Counted from the first letter of the stretch, positions 24,961-36,442 are shown. The stretch: DNA of 64,000 nucleotides from Callorhinus ursinus (GCF_003265705.1 NW_020312902.1:7581795-7645794); one strand, 5' to 3'. The notes: generated by a model from the letters alone, not told the origin. Numbers and translations: made by a program.

Positions 24961-27035
24961 ATGAAAGGACAGAGGGGAAAAGAGTTTATTTTGGCTGCTA
25001 TTTATTTTCCCCTCTTGGGAAGGGATGTGGATGGGAACCAGATTGGACCAACTTGTGACGGGCACTTCATAATCAGTAGGTGAGATTTAACCGTCCTTGC
25101 TGGAGTTCTGATAAGTCCTCTGCTTGCATACCCAATCATTTTACCCTAAATACCCATTAAAAAAGATGAGAAAATAAAATTTACCAGGATCCCATTGAGG
25201 GACAACAATGCGGTTGTCCAGAAGAAATTCCTTGGCAAACTAATTTTAGTTCAAGCTAAGATCCCAAAGAACTCAGCGAATGGAGACATTCAGGTTCAAG
25301 AGAATGGGGAGTCTTTTGCACTAGAGAAGAAAGAGGGAAAGAGAATGGGAGAGAAAGAGCCAGTAGAACATAGACAGCTAGGTGCTCTGTGAGGAGACCC
25401 CTCCCTGTTGCCCATCAGCAAAGTGTTTCTAAGTAAAATAAAGATAGAGATAAATCCTGATATCCGAGCAGATTCCTTGGAGGAGTGGAGCTCGGTTTTC
25501 TGGCAACAGAGGTTGGCACAGGAACCGCCCATAGGTGGAGATAGAGAGAAGGAGGAGAAAGCAGGAGGTGCCAGAGGCCCCAGAGGCTGTGGAATTTCAC
25601 CAGATCTCAAAGGGGCAAGAGACCTCAGCTGACATCTGAGTTATAGGTCCTATCTTCTGAAGCGTGGAAAATGCAAGCGGGGAGGAAGCAGGATGTTCAT
25701 CCTGCCAGCATCCCTGTTTCTGTCTGAAACCTCATTAAAGGTCAAATGCTGTAATGGGCAAATGTCTATGGTGGGACAGGCATCAACGAATGTCTCTAAA
25801 CACCTGAGTGACTTTGGCTCACTCACTGTGCATAGACACTGACTACTGGGGGCGTCAGACATGAGCAATAGTGACCACCTAGGCAGTGTCACTGAAGATG
25901 TATGTCTGACCCAAGAAACAGCACATTACAAAGCGGAGGTTTATGCTAAACTTCCTAGAGACTGAGCCACAGGAGGCCTAGCCTCAGACATGCCCGTTTT
26001 CTATTCTAAAGAACTGGGTTGATACGACCGGCCCCCTCCACCAGTGCTAACTATAAGAACAAGTTCATTAAAAAGCAATGAAACGAACGACCACAAAGAC
26101 TGTTGTGATTAAAAGGTCCACTGAGCTCTCTTGCTGGTTGGCACTGGGATCCGCCAAGAAGGAGGCAGAATCCAGAGTAATGAGGATTTTTTAAAGCCCT
26201 TTGCAAATTGCCTCTGATCAAAATACTTTATTATCATAATCACTCCCATTGCCAATTTGGAAATGATGATCTGGAATGACAAAGTGCTCTTTAAGTGTTT
26301 AAAAAACAAAAATCACAAGGAGGAGGTGCTTGGCAGAAATCTGCCTTTTGCTTAAAGCCGTAAGTCATATTTAGACTTTGCCTTCCAGAACGTCTATGGC
26401 GTGTTCGGTTTTATCCTACTGCCAGAAGCTACATATCTTTCTTTCTTCCGTTTTTCTTCCTTCTTTGGCAGCATTCCTAGAGGACTGCTCATTCCCAAGT
26501 TCAGAGGCCCTTCTTGGTTGTTCACTTTCACATGGTCTTACATGCAAAGATTTGCTGCAATGACTCTGTCACCTCCTGGCTTTTCCCTCCTTCTTGCAGA
26601 CCGGCTGAACCCAGGCGAGGAGAAGATCAGCCGTGGCTGCAGCATGCGCTTCTCCTCTTCTCTGGGTTCCTCCAGGATGAGGGCCCAGCCCAATGCACTC
26701 CTGCAACCCCAGAGCCCTGCCCTGAGTGGTAGACCCAGTGAACACGCGTCTTCCTGTTCTCACATGTCCATCTGACCCCGTGCCGCCCTGACTCTCCCCG
26801 CCACCTGCTGCGGCAAAGCAGCAAATCTTCTCTTTGCTTCATCACCTGGCCCCTCCCTGATATCCCTTTACCCTCCATCCCACCCTGGGGCCGCCAGACT
26901 CATCCTGTTACACACCATTCTGGGCTTCTCTTTTCTTCACGAGCAGCTTTCTGCTTTCCCCCTAAGGTCAGAAACCTCTTTATACTGGCCCCATGGATGG
27001 AGCCTATACTAGGGAAGCTTTTTTTTTTTAAAGCA
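24961..27035. other. Unassigned sequence, GC-richer in the middle
   Basis: No recognisable element. The part from 26560 to 26980 is the GC-richest patch in this half of the window and has overlapping stop-free frames on both strands (26401-26775 plus, 26627-26878 minus). The frames show no motif and lie in low-order C/T-rich DNA; I do not call an exon. Confidence 0.45.
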
Positions 27036-27900
27036 GGGTAATTTTTTTTTTTTTTTTTTTTTTAGAGTAAGAGTTGACACACACTGTTACATTAGTTTCA
27101 GGTGTACGACATAGTGATTGGACAAGTCTGTATGTCCTGCTGTGCTCACAAGTATAGTCACCATCTGTCACCATACACTATGACAGTACCATTGACAACA
27201 TCGCCTAGGCTGCACCTCTTATTCCTGTGACTTACTCATTCCATAACTGGAGGCCGGGATCTGCCACTTCCCTGCACCCATTTGTCCTTCCCCCCACCCC
27301 TTGTCCCCTCGGGCAACCATCAGTTTGTTCTCTATATTTATAGTTCTGGTTCTGCTTTTTGTCTGTTTATTCGTTTGTTCTTTAGATTCCACATATGAGT
27401 GAAATATGGTATTTCTTTTTCTTAATATGACTTATTTCATTTAGTCCATCCATGTTGTTGCAAATGGCAAGATCTCATCCTTTTAATGGCTGCATAATAT
27501 TCCATTATATATACATCTTCCTTATCCATTTGTCTGTTGAACAACTAGGTTGCTTCCATATCTTGGCTATTGTAAATAATGTTGCAATAAACATGGGGTA
27601 CATATATCTTTTTGAGTTAGTGTTTTCATTTTCTTTGGGTAAATACCTAATAGTAGAATTATTGGCTCATAAAGTATTTCTATTTTTAAATTTTGAGTAA
27701 ACTCCTTACTGTTTTCTACACTGGCTGTACCAGTCTGTATTCCCACCAACACTGCATGAGGGTTCCTTTTTCTCCACATCCTTGCCAACAGTTATTTCTT
27801 GTCTTTCTTATCTTAGCCATTCTGACAGGTGTAAGGTGATATCTCATTGTGTTTTGATTTGCATTTCCCTGATAATAGAGAAGCTCATTTGATCACATCC
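27036..27900 (-). mobile_element. L1 3' UTR, antisense, 5'-truncated
   Basis: A T-run at 27039-27063 is the reverse poly(A) tail. It is followed by 'ttagtttcaggtgtacgaca', 'agtatagtcaccatctgtca', 'gattccacatatgagtgaaa', 'tggctgcataatattccatt', 'caataaacatggggtacata', 'ctgacaggtgtaaggtgata' and 'gatttgcatttccctgataa', a textbook antisense L1 3' UTR. Moderately old. The 82-codon plus-strand frame at 27452-27700 is an antisense shadow. Confidence 0.9.
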
Positions 27901-27909
27901 TCTGTCAAG

Positions 27910-28385
27910 ACCACCTTTAGTGGTTCCCTGCTTTTCTTCCACTCAGGACACCACCTTGCATTGCCCCCTTAGCAATATGCTGCCATCATGGACCAAGCCC
28001 AATTTAGTCCTAGCCTAGTTGTGACTCTGATCCTAACCTTCAATCCTCCACTTACTAGGAAGGGGAATAGAAAATCCTCAGCACTCCTCCAACCTTACCT
28101 CCTACTTGTCATTAGTGCATTGTTGTACTCCACCACACACTTTTCTTCCAATAAATCACAATCCTTCCCAATTCCAAGCCTCTGCACATTCTCTCACACC
28201 AGCCCAAAACACTCCTTTTCCTCCCCCGATCTATCAAAATTCTATTTATCCTCCACAGTGCAGTGTAATCCCGATCGCCATCACCAATCATTTCTCAATC
28301 AGTCCATGTTCAGCCTGCTGACACTGACTTCCCAGGAAATGCATCCAAAGCATGTCACTTCCTGTTAAGAAGCCAGTGGCTTCTC
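27910..28385 (+). repeat. L2 LINE relic
   Basis: 'agtggttccctgcttttctt', 'aagcctctgcacattctctc' and 'cagtgtaatcccgatcgcca' align with L2 in sense order ('gtggctccccat...', 'gcctttgcacatgctgttcc', 'ctcagctcaaatgtcacct'). The match is diverged. The 126-codon frame across 27988-28368 lies wholly within it. Confidence 0.5.
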
Positions 28386-29814
28386 AGCTGAGCACTGAAA
28401 ACAGTGGGTAGACTCTAGTCTGTGGCAGGCATTGTCTCTTTCTTGAGAAGCCCACTGTCTACCAAGAGATAAGAAACACGGGTGTGCGGATGACATTGTT
28501 GTGTATACAAAAGAGGAAAGGTTTAAATTAACCACTGATATGGAATTGTATCAAGTGTCTGTGTTTCTCGGGAAGGAGAAGAAATACCTGGTTAGAATAA
28601 GAGGAAGGAATCCACCACCTCTTACGGAAATGACTGCTCCTGGCATGCCTGGACCAGAAACAAAGAGGCAAGAGTTATCAAGGAGGCAGAGTTGTTAGAG
28701 GCCAGGAAAAAAATGAAGTTTAGGTCCCAAGTTGTGTCTCCCTACATTATTTCCTTCCTGCTCTCTATTCCAGGAGAATCTAAGCCCACTTGTTTGGAAA
28801 TAGCTGTCCAGACAGTTGATGTGGCCCACCTGCCACTCCCTGGTCCTCTGCCCTCCTGATCAGTTGGTGCTGAACAAAGGGAGGTGATCCTAGCTAGAGC
28901 AATGAGCCTCCCTACCCTCCTCACCCTGCCACACACACACCTTCAGCAGCCAGCCATTTTAAAACGAAGGGTATTATGGTAAAAATACACTATGCCAAAA
29001 AGTCAAAATTGCTATTAATTGTAACATTATAGGTAACAATGATTAGATTCATCATGCTGTACAATAGTTTTATTTAAGTCACTGTCAAAGGCAAGAATAC
29101 CTGTGAACTTCAAAAAGTTCACTCACTTCCCTCTAGCCATATCCACCTCCTTGCAATTTCTCAAATTCTCCAGGCACTCTCAGATCTCAGAACAATTAAA
29201 CATCTCTACCTAGATAGAGCTAGCTCATGCGAGTCCTGTGTTGGATATTCTCTGTTCTCTGTCCCTCCGATCCACTCTCCACTGCCCACCACTCAGCCGC
29301 CAGAGCCTGACATCTGTAGGCGACATTACTCACACTCTCTTGCCTTCTGGTTTCTGGCTGGGTTGACTAAAGGGAAGCAATGGCAAGAATTAAAAGTCGG
29401 GTAGAAAGAAGATTGGGGTATTTCTTCCCCCAGTTCCCTTCCTATCAGATACAATTTGGCAATGGTTATGATGCCCCATTGGAGGCCAGAGCCCATGCAA
29501 GAAGGTAGCGAACAGGCTGAGCACTGAATATAAGAACCTCTGGTAATCTTCTTACTCAGAGATGAATACAAGGATAGGCAGTGGTCCCCTAGTTTTTAGC
29601 CAGAATCTTCTACTGAAGAGTCTCTTTAAGAACACTCCAGTCCTGTAAACATAAAAGGTTACGAACCAAAAATTCAGATTGGATTAAAAAAATTACAAAG
29701 GAATTTTGAAAGAAGTAGCAAATTCAGTTGACCCTTCTCTTCTTCCTCTTTGTCCTGAGTTCATCATTGTGCTCATCAGAGACCCAAAGTGAGATACCAA
29801 ATACCCAAGTATTT
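28386..29814. other. Unassigned non-coding sequence
   Basis: No repeat or gene recognised. Confidence 0.5.
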
Positions 29815-29965
29815 ACTCTTTCATTCATTCATGTATTTGGCTGATATTTACTGAAAGTCTTTCATGTGCCATACACCCTGATAGGCATTAGCAATATGTT
29901 GGTTAATAAAGTAGATATACACCCTGCCTTCCCAGAGCTTCCAAACTTGTTAGGAATCACAGACA
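29815..29965. repeat. Ancient interspersed repeat, same type as at 24590
   Basis: 'cattcattcatgtatttggc', 'atttactgaaagtctttcat', 'gtgccatacaccctgatagg' and 'accctgccttcccagagctt' reproduce the same consensus order in a shorter copy. Confidence 0.45.
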
Positions 29966-30060
29966 TTTTTGTCTTTTTAAAATATAAAATGATAAATTAT
30001 GAAAAATGACATGATAGTAAATATTTACTAGTTTTATCCGCCTGGCATCTGTTTTTCCTT

Positions 30061-30261
30061 TTTAAAAAAAATTATTTATTTTAGAGAGAGAGTAAGCTCG
30101 AGCAGGAGGGACAGAGGGAGAGAGAGAGGGAGAGAGAGAGACTCAAGCAGACTCCACACTGAGCACAGAGCCTGAGGAGGGGCTCGATCTCATGACTCTA
30201 AGATCATGACCTGAGCCAAAACCAAGAGTCAAATGCTTAACCAACTGCACCACCCAGGCGC
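30061..30261 (-). mobile_element. Older CAN SINE
   Basis: Minus-strand element: tail 'aaaaaaaattatttatttta', (GA)n-rich tract at 30081-30140, then 'gatctcatgactctaagatc' and 'ccaaaaccaagagtcaaatg', ending 'caccacccaggcgc'. The 'gatctcatgaccctgagatc...aaaccaagagtc' body marks a different and older CAN SINE subtype from the copies at 5885 or 60095. Flanks 'gcatctgtttttcctttt' and 'gcatctccattttccctttt' look like a decayed TSD. Confidence 0.9.
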
Positions 30262-30279
30262 ATCTCCATTTTCCCTTTT

Positions 30280-31409
30280 GATAACTGTACCTCCTTCCCT
30301 GTTCATAGTCCCTGTCATTTGGGGAGCTCCTACTCTAACATTCTAGGAGTAGGGTGGGAACCAGGGCTTGGCCTATGAGAATATGGCTTGGCTTTAGTGA
30401 TTCATTCTATTCAAGGTGTACATCACCCAAGCCAGTCTCTTCAGAGCCAAGGGCATCAGATATAGCTGCTCTATGGAAATGGTGAATCTCTTTCCACTAG
30501 GATTGCTGAGCTGGTGGGATGTAAATGTGAAGTGATCGTGGGACCACCAAGTGGGGAGAACCTTCAGGGAATGGTGAATCAATGTGAAAGAAAGCAGAGC
30601 TAGAGTTAGAGAGGACAGATTCCAATGGATGGATTTAGTATCCTAAATCCAATCATCCTTAAACTAGTTACATGAGTCAATTCCCTTTACTGGGTAGTTT
30701 AGGTTGAGTTGGGTTCTACTGCTGTGAACAATACTGTCCAGAGGGCAGTGTGCAGGGAACTAGGAAAGGACAACAGAGAGGGGACTACATTATCTTAGGA
30801 AGCAAGGGAAGCTTTCTGCTGACTTAAGAGTTTGGAGAAAGGCAGAAGAAGGCCCCTCACACTGATTATGTACCACATAAAAATTCTTTCTAAAAGCAAT
30901 CACAATTAAAATAAAATTTATTTTTGTTCTGTCTTCTAATTCAGGATCTATTCCCTGTACCTGCGGATCTCTTATCACTTGAGTTAATCATTCCTTCTCT
31001 ACTGTCATGCTTTCAAGTCACCAAAAAGGAGTCCTTGAGTCAACACTCTCCCTGAGTCATAAAGTTTATCTGAGTGACCAGCAAAATGGATATGAAGCTG
31101 TCCTCATACCTGAGTGCTTACTTCTAACTTAAGAATTCTCCAAGGAGCTGGCGCTTAGCAAGTTGGTATTTTTTTTAAAACCTTAGGGAAGGACAAATAA
31201 AAGTGAGAAAGCCTGGCCTCACCCATACATAGCTGTTGGCAAATAGAGCACAACACTTCACCACTTGGGCAGCTTTTTAAAGCTGCTGACATCTGGATAG
31301 GAGTTATTATGACAGACAAGAAGCATATGGATGTTTGATTTGTATCTATCCCAGATTTCTTTCGGATCAAAGATAGATGGATGGGTATCTCTTGTGTGTG
31401 CATAGCATC

Positions 31410-31450
<41 letters not shown>

Positions 31451-32235
31451 ACAATCACAGTCACAATCACAAAATGACGTTTTACTTCTCAGACTTGAGA
31501 TTGTGTACCTGGAAGCAAGGAAACCCTAGTTTCAGATTCTTTCCCTAGGGACTCTTTGTCACAACTAAGAAAGCAACCAAAGTCAACATAAAGTCAGAAA
31601 GCCAGCTCAGGGAGGGGGACATTGCTGGGGTTAGCACCTGCTAACAGGTCCTTTCTCTGCATGATAATCTAGAGGGTGATATCTGGGCAGTGCTGGAGGC
31701 TTTCCAGCTCAAGGATATATATTCTGCTCAGAGACATGGCCTCCTTTTTCTTCTCATAAAGAAAGCCATGAAGTTGAATTCAGTCACAGGCCAAGGGGCA
31801 GAAGGCCCAAGTTCAATATCAATTGGGAATAAATATATTGCACAGCCCCAGGGATTATTCCCAAGGTGACACTAGGATTCCTACATGGTTCTCCTCCCTG
31901 ATAGACACCAGGGTCCCCAGAGCACATCAGAGACCCCTGGCAGTGAACAGTTAGAATGATCTGCTCCAGGGAGAGCAAACAAAGGGCTGCTTTTAGCCAA
32001 AAATTCTTCTCTTCTAGCCAATCAGTTGTCAGTTATAACACATTGATCTACACATTTCCAAGGCAGGATTACTCACCCCAGAGCAATGCAAATACCTCAT
32101 GGACACAAGTGGCTATAGGAATCTAGCCAATGTCAAAGGCCCCCCGCCACCTGAGTCTATTGCCAAACTGCTTTGCTGACAGCAACTCCAAAGGCATCCA
32201 CTTTTACTTTACTCACACAGGCTTCTGACAAGACA
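30280..32235. other. Unassigned sequence with one (CA)n microsatellite
   Basis: No gene or named mobile element recognised. A microsatellite is listed separately at 31412. Confidence 0.5.
31412..31475. repeat. (CA)n microsatellite followed by 'aatcac' repeats
   Basis: About 35 bp of pure 'ac' dinucleotide to 31447, running into four imperfect copies of 'aatcac' to about 31472. Confidence 0.95.
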
Positions 32236-32239
32236 GACC

Positions 32240-32440
32240 TGGAACCATATTTCATCCTAGCCCTGACCTACTGGGCCCGTGGGCAAGTTAGCTAATGTAA
32301 CTGAGCTTCAGAGTCTTCTTGTGTAGAATGGAACTGGAAGTACCTGCTGCACAGACAGTTATGGGGGTTAAATGATGAAGGCATGTAAGTGTCTAACAGA
32401 AACTGCTATATATGAAGGTTCAATAAATGTTAGCCTCCTA
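32240..32440 (+). repeat. MIR relic
   Basis: 'cctgacctactgggcccgtg', 'ggcaagttagctaatgtaac', 'tgagcttcagagtcttcttg', 'gggggttaaatgatgaaggc' and 'ttcaataaatgttagcctcc' follow MIR from core to 3' end. Confidence 0.75.
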
Positions 32441-32679
32441 CATTTACCTCCTTCAGCACTGTAGAAACTGACAGGTTTACCCCAATCTAAGATAGTCACA
32501 GCCATGTAACTTGTTTACATGTCTAACACTAAGATCTTATGGGAGTGCCCAGGGAGGGGGAGGGTTATCTTCTTGTTTCACGAGTTTTCGGTTAATAGTG
32601 CCCCAGAAGCCTTTGAAATAACAAGAGAAATTAAGTGGGATGAGCAATAACAATATCAGAAATGCCAGTTGACTTTTGA

Positions 32680-32992
32680 ACTGAGCCTGGCAGGATGGCT
32701 CCAGCAAAAAACTACTGGCAAGAAGAAGGACCCTTCCGCCACCAATGAGGTGATGACTGGAGAATCCACAGTCAATGGTCACAAGTGCATCCACAGAACA
32801 GGCTTCAAGAAGCATGCCCTCGGGCACCCAAAGAGACCCAGAAATTTGCCATGCAGGAGAGGGGAGCTCCAGATGTGTGCGCTGACACAAAGCTCAACAA
32901 AGCTGTCTGGCCCAGAGAGTACAAAATGTCCCGTACCATATCCCTGTGCGGTTGTCCAGAAAATGCAATGAGGATGAAGCTTCACCAAACAA
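32680..32992 (+). pseudogene. RPL31: RPL31 processed pseudogene, 3'-truncated, fused to an L1 tail
   Basis: An intronless copy of the cytosolic 60S ribosomal protein L31 mRNA. The start codon is at 32695 ('caggatggctccagcaaaa', like the RPL31 leader and MAPAKK start). Recognisable L31 pieces follow in order: NEV.T.E near 32745, GFKK near 32800, KFAM near 32850, PDV and LNKAVW near 32870-32915, then [10 protein letters not shown], the degraded R-LSRKRNEDE region. The frame is broken at least twice: about two bases are missing between 32707 and 32735, and one base near 32817. An intact L31 is about 125 residues; homology here stops after the 'attcaccaaa'-equivalent text at about 32991. The rest of the coding region, the 3' UTR and any own poly(A) are absent, because the next bases are L1. 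The human mRNA was compared from memory only. Not functional. Confidence 0.85.
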
Positions 32993-33067
32993 CAGGGAAT
33001 ATGGTCCGTGAAGCTTCACCNNNNNNNNNNCGTGAAGCTTCACCAAACAACAGGGAATATGGTCCGT
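32976..33067. repeat. 34-bp tandem repeat across the RPL31-L1 junction, interrupted by a gap
   Basis: A 34-bp unit starting 'gaagcttcaccaaacaa' (RPL31 part) and ending 'cagggaatatggtccgt' (L1 part) is complete at 32976-33009, begins again at 33010-33020, and is complete once more at 33034-33067 after the gap. Each copy-to-copy boundary creates the perfect palindrome 'gtgaagcttcac' (33008-33019 and 33032-33043). The true copy number cannot be read because of the Ns. Confidence 0.9.
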
Positions 33068-33215
33068 GATATTGTGATAACATTGTATGGCAACAGATGG
33101 TAGCTACACTTGCGGTGAACCCAGCCTAACATAGAGAGTTGTCAAATCACTATGTTGTACACCTAAAACGAACATAGCATCAATTTAAAATAAGTAATAA
33201 TAAATAAATAACAAA
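32993..33215 (+). mobile_element. L1 3' end joined to the RPL31 pseudogene
   Basis: 'gggaatatggtccgtgatat', 'tgtgataacattgtatggca', 'cagatggtagctacacttgc', 'gtgaacccagcctaacatag' and 'aatcactatgttgtacacct' are the terminal L1 sequence in sense orientation, followed by an A/T-rich tail near 33186-33218. It begins exactly where the RPL31 homology ends, in the same orientation. This copy resembles the 3' end of the element at 51660-51826. Confidence 0.85.
33021..33030. other. Assembly gap (10 N)
   Basis: Ten unknown bases. The 14 bases before it (33007-33020) are identical to the 14 after it (33031-33044), 'cgtgaagcttcacc', as expected if two contig ends that really overlap were joined by a placeholder gap. 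If so, merging them leaves exactly two copies of the 34-bp unit. Confidence 0.9.
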
Positions 33216-33240
33216 CAAGGCCAAATTTTTTTGAAGTTAT

Positions 33241-33799
33241 GAAACTGCCAAAAAAAAAAAAAACAACAACAACCGAACCAACCAATTAGCTTAGGTACAT
33301 AGCTAGTTGCTCTCCACGTAGCCAGATGTATATTCATTCACCAAATTCCTTGTTAGGTGGAGATTTAGAAATTCTTCTGGCTTCAAGCAGCTTAACATAA
33401 GCTCTTAGTCCCAATCAGGTTCTGCATGCAGTAATGTAGGTTGGCCTCTGCTGAAGTAGGAGTCAAAATCCAGTCTAGTCTCCACTCGCCAAGCCAAGAA
33501 ACCTGGCTAAGGTTCTGTCTCCCAGAGGAAGGGGCACCTGTTTCTACTTCACACAAAGGCACCATATAGACTGTCTCCAAGGCCACAGTCCGACTCTTTC
33601 TTCATGAGCATTCTCTCCTTTCCTTTGCCCTCAGGTCCAACTTTCTGGTTTCATGTGGGCCTACACCAATTGCTTTAAGGAGTTCTGGGGTTCTCGGGCT
33701 TTACTCTGCTTAGGCTTAAAGCTGATATTTTCCAGCAAAAGAGCTTGTCACCATTAACACAAAAACCTTCCCTGCTCCCCTTCTCTTTGTTATAACATA
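33241..33799. other. Unassigned sequence
   Basis: An A-run with CAA repeats lies at 33250-33275. Otherwise nothing recognised. No clear target-site duplication matching the left side of the RPL31 pseudogene was found here. Confidence 0.45.
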
Positions 33800-34185
33800 T
33801 CTGCCGTACCTCAGGGCCTTTCCACATACTGTTCCCTAGCCTAGAACAAGCAGTCTTCCTGTGGTAGAATCCATCTTGTGTTTCAAGTATTGACTTAAAC
33901 ATCAATACTTTCGAGGGGACTTCCCAGGCACCCCAGTTTCAAAGGGTTTCACCCTCATCCATATTATTTTCTGTCACCTTATGCCATTTGTGGTAAGTGC
34001 CATGTAATATACAAAAAATAATTTATAATCACATACTGATTTTTTAGTTTCTGCCTTCTGCTTTAAACTCTAAACTCTCTGAGAAATGCGGCCATGTCTG
34101 TTTTATTCACCAATGTGTTTCTAGCACATTCCCTGGCACAGCCTTCACCTTTCTATTTACTGAATAATGAATGAATGAATGGATG
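33800..34185 (+). repeat. L2 LINE relic with 3' end
   Basis: 'tacctcagggcctttccaca', 'tactgttccctagcctagaa', 'aaactctctgagaaatgcgg', 'ccatgtctgttttattcacc', 'ccctggcacagccttcacct' and the terminal 'aatgaatgaatgaatgg' repeat give L2 in sense order, including the diagnostic short-repeat 3' end. Confidence 0.8.
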
Positions 34186-36206
34186 TTGGAATCACTCCTC
34201 CTCAAGAAATCTTTCTTGGGCTGCATTGTACCCACTTCTAAGGGAGTTCATTCTCCTTGGATATATGAGACACTCCCACAAACAGGCAACCAAACTCCAG
34301 AGGAGCCTCCCCACTGTGTCAGTCAGGCCCCATTGGGAACACAAAGTGCTCTAAGTTGTATGGAGATAAGAATTTATTAAAGAAATCAGAACATATGCAA
34401 GTGTGGGAAGAACTGGGAAAATGGGGGTCTGGAAAGGGGAGTCAGGAAAATCAAAGACACCAGTCAACTAACATGCACCTGCATTATTAGGTGGACACTT
34501 TGGAGCAAACAGGATGTTCAAGAGGCCAAGCCCACCTAGCCACTGGAAAGGACCTGGAAGGGGAAATCCATAGACAATCTGTGGAGCTGCCACCTCTGTG
34601 GGTCCATGCCATGCACCCAGTGGTGGGCCCGGGCCCACTAGTGGTCAGAGAGGCCAGAAATCAATAAGATGAGCTAAGTAGAGAGTAGGGAACGCAGCCA
34701 AGTCAAGACCCACAATGCACTGGATTATCTATCTGTTACCACAGACAACCACGACCTCCCTCTAAGAGGAACAACTGCTCTTCACTGTCACCATCCAAAT
34801 CTATGCAAAGTCCTCTTGGGCCCAGTCCAACCCAGAACCCCACAGTGAAGGGGATTCAGGGAACATGGCTCCCACTTTGGCCAGGCTGACATGGCACTGC
34901 CCAGTGAACCCATCTGGCCCTGTCAATGGCTTTACTTCTCTGACCACATCTCTAAGGAGCCTGCTGACCTGGATGGATGGCCCAGTCCTGACCACACAAT
35001 GAACAACAGACACCTTTTTCTGCCTTTATGACTGGCTTCCAGAGCCTCTGTGACCATGTCCCACCACAATTTTGCTTGAGTCTGCAGGTGACCCAGTCTG
35101 CCGGAGCCCCACTAAAAGCAAGAGGTGCTGAGCTCGTCTATGTGGTTTGGAGAAAGGAGGGATGTCTTCTCAGTAGAGTGCCTCTGGAAAGAATGAAGAA
35201 AGGAATGTACTAACCTAGGGGAGACATGGTCTTTTCTTATTTCCTCATCAGAACTGTCCCTTAGCTGGTAAGCAAGGGTTAAATCCACACTTCTGCACTA
35301 ATAAAAGGTTTTCCTGGTCTGTGTGAACACCCTCTGTTCCTTCTAAAGTCGAACTGACCCTCCCAACCCCGCCTTCACAAGGCAGGGCCAGTCCCCACTC
35401 TCAGAAAAAGCCAGATAAACCAAATCTTAGCATGCGTCTGATGCCTTCCCCTGCTCATTTGCACATCACTCCTGAGCCCTTGGTTGGAAGGGATTTTGTT
35501 ACCTGTTCATCAGTTCTGCCCTCCAGCTATTGGGCACAGGCTCTGTTCTTCCAGCCTGGCTTCCCCGAGGGCACGTCACAGCCCCCACCCCCCGCCACCA
35601 GGGCTCAGGAACAAATGAGAGCTTTCAAGGCAGCAAAGCACCATACCTCCCTTTTCATTTCCAGGGCAGCTGTCATGACCCTGCTCATCTTCTCCAGAGG
35701 TGACGAGCTGTCTGGTGCTGTCCGTCACCCCACTGCTCCAGAATGTAAACCACAGGAGGTCTCCTGCCTGAGAAAAACAATTAACATGAAATACCAGGAT
35801 TACCGTCTGCCACATTCACAAAACCCTCCAGCTCACATTTGTCTCTCCCGACAATTTATGCCTTCACGGTATCAAGCTGTTCAAATACCCTGTGTTTTCC
35901 CTAAACGGACTGACTCGTGGTTCTTGGCACTGTTTGTACCATTTGCTGTAAAAGCCAGAGCTGTCGGCAGCAATGCCCCATCAGAGGTGCTTATGCGTGG
36001 AGAGGATTGGTAGGTTTATCTTCCCTTGTTCCACTAAAGTGAAGGCACATGTCCTCTTTCTGGGGAAAGGAAAGCATGAATTTCCAAACCTTTCTTTTTT
36101 TTACCACATGGTTTGCATGCATCTCCTTTCTGAGCTACTCAACATGACCGACTCTCCATGGTCCAAGTCATGAAAATAAGAAACTGTCATCACAATGGAT
36201 GTGGAA
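34186..36206. other. Unassigned sequence with the longest open frame of the window
   Basis: Mostly unique DNA with few recognisable repeats. It contains a 193-codon stop-free frame at 35432-36013 (plus). The predicted product has no signal peptide, domain or motif I recognise. Its composition follows the local C-rich DNA, and a frame of this length is expected roughly once by chance in 64 kb read in six frames. I do not call it a gene. Confidence 0.45.
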
Positions 36207-36214
36207 AAATAACC

Positions 36215-36442
36215 CAGTGGTTCTCAACCAGGGATGATTTTTACTCCATGGGGGAACATTTGGCAATGTCTGGAGAAATCATTGACTGTTACAAGGTTGG
36301 AAGTAGGAGTTCTATCGGCATCTACTGGGTAGGGGCCAGAGATGCTGGTAAACATCCTACAATGCACAGGACACCTCTCTCCACCTACAACAAACAATTG
36401 TCTTCCACCACATGTCCTTAGTGTTGGGATTGAGAAACATTG
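36215..36442 (+). mobile_element. MER5A (hAT-Charlie non-autonomous DNA transposon)
   Basis: The left end 'cagtggttctcaaccaggga' and right end 'gattgagaaacattg' are the MER5A terminal inverted repeats, and 'catttggcaatgtctggaga' and 'acatcctacaatgcacagga' are its internal landmarks. Flanking 8-mers 'aaataacc' (36207-36214) and 'aaagaacc' (36444-36451) agree at 7 of 8 positions, fitting the 8-bp hAT target duplication with the last base of the end shifted by one. Essentially full length for MER5A-type elements. Confidence 0.9.

Noticed and set aside
26401..26878. Overlapping frames in a GC-richer patch as a possible first exon or CpG island
   Set aside because: CpG density is low, frames on both strands overlap, and no promoter or splice pattern is evident.
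31412..31475. 'aatcac' repeats after (CA)n as a possible CRISPR-like or telomere-like array
   Set aside because: Units are 6 bp, imperfect and without spacers; it is an ordinary compound microsatellite.
32537..32890. 117-codon minus-strand frame
   Set aside because: It is antisense to the RPL31 pseudogene and has no independent support.
35432..36013. A 193-codon open frame, the longest in the window
   Set aside because: A rough calculation gives about 0.5 such frames by chance in 64 kb over six frames. The product has no motif, signal or repeat structure, and no neighbouring exon or splice context supports it.
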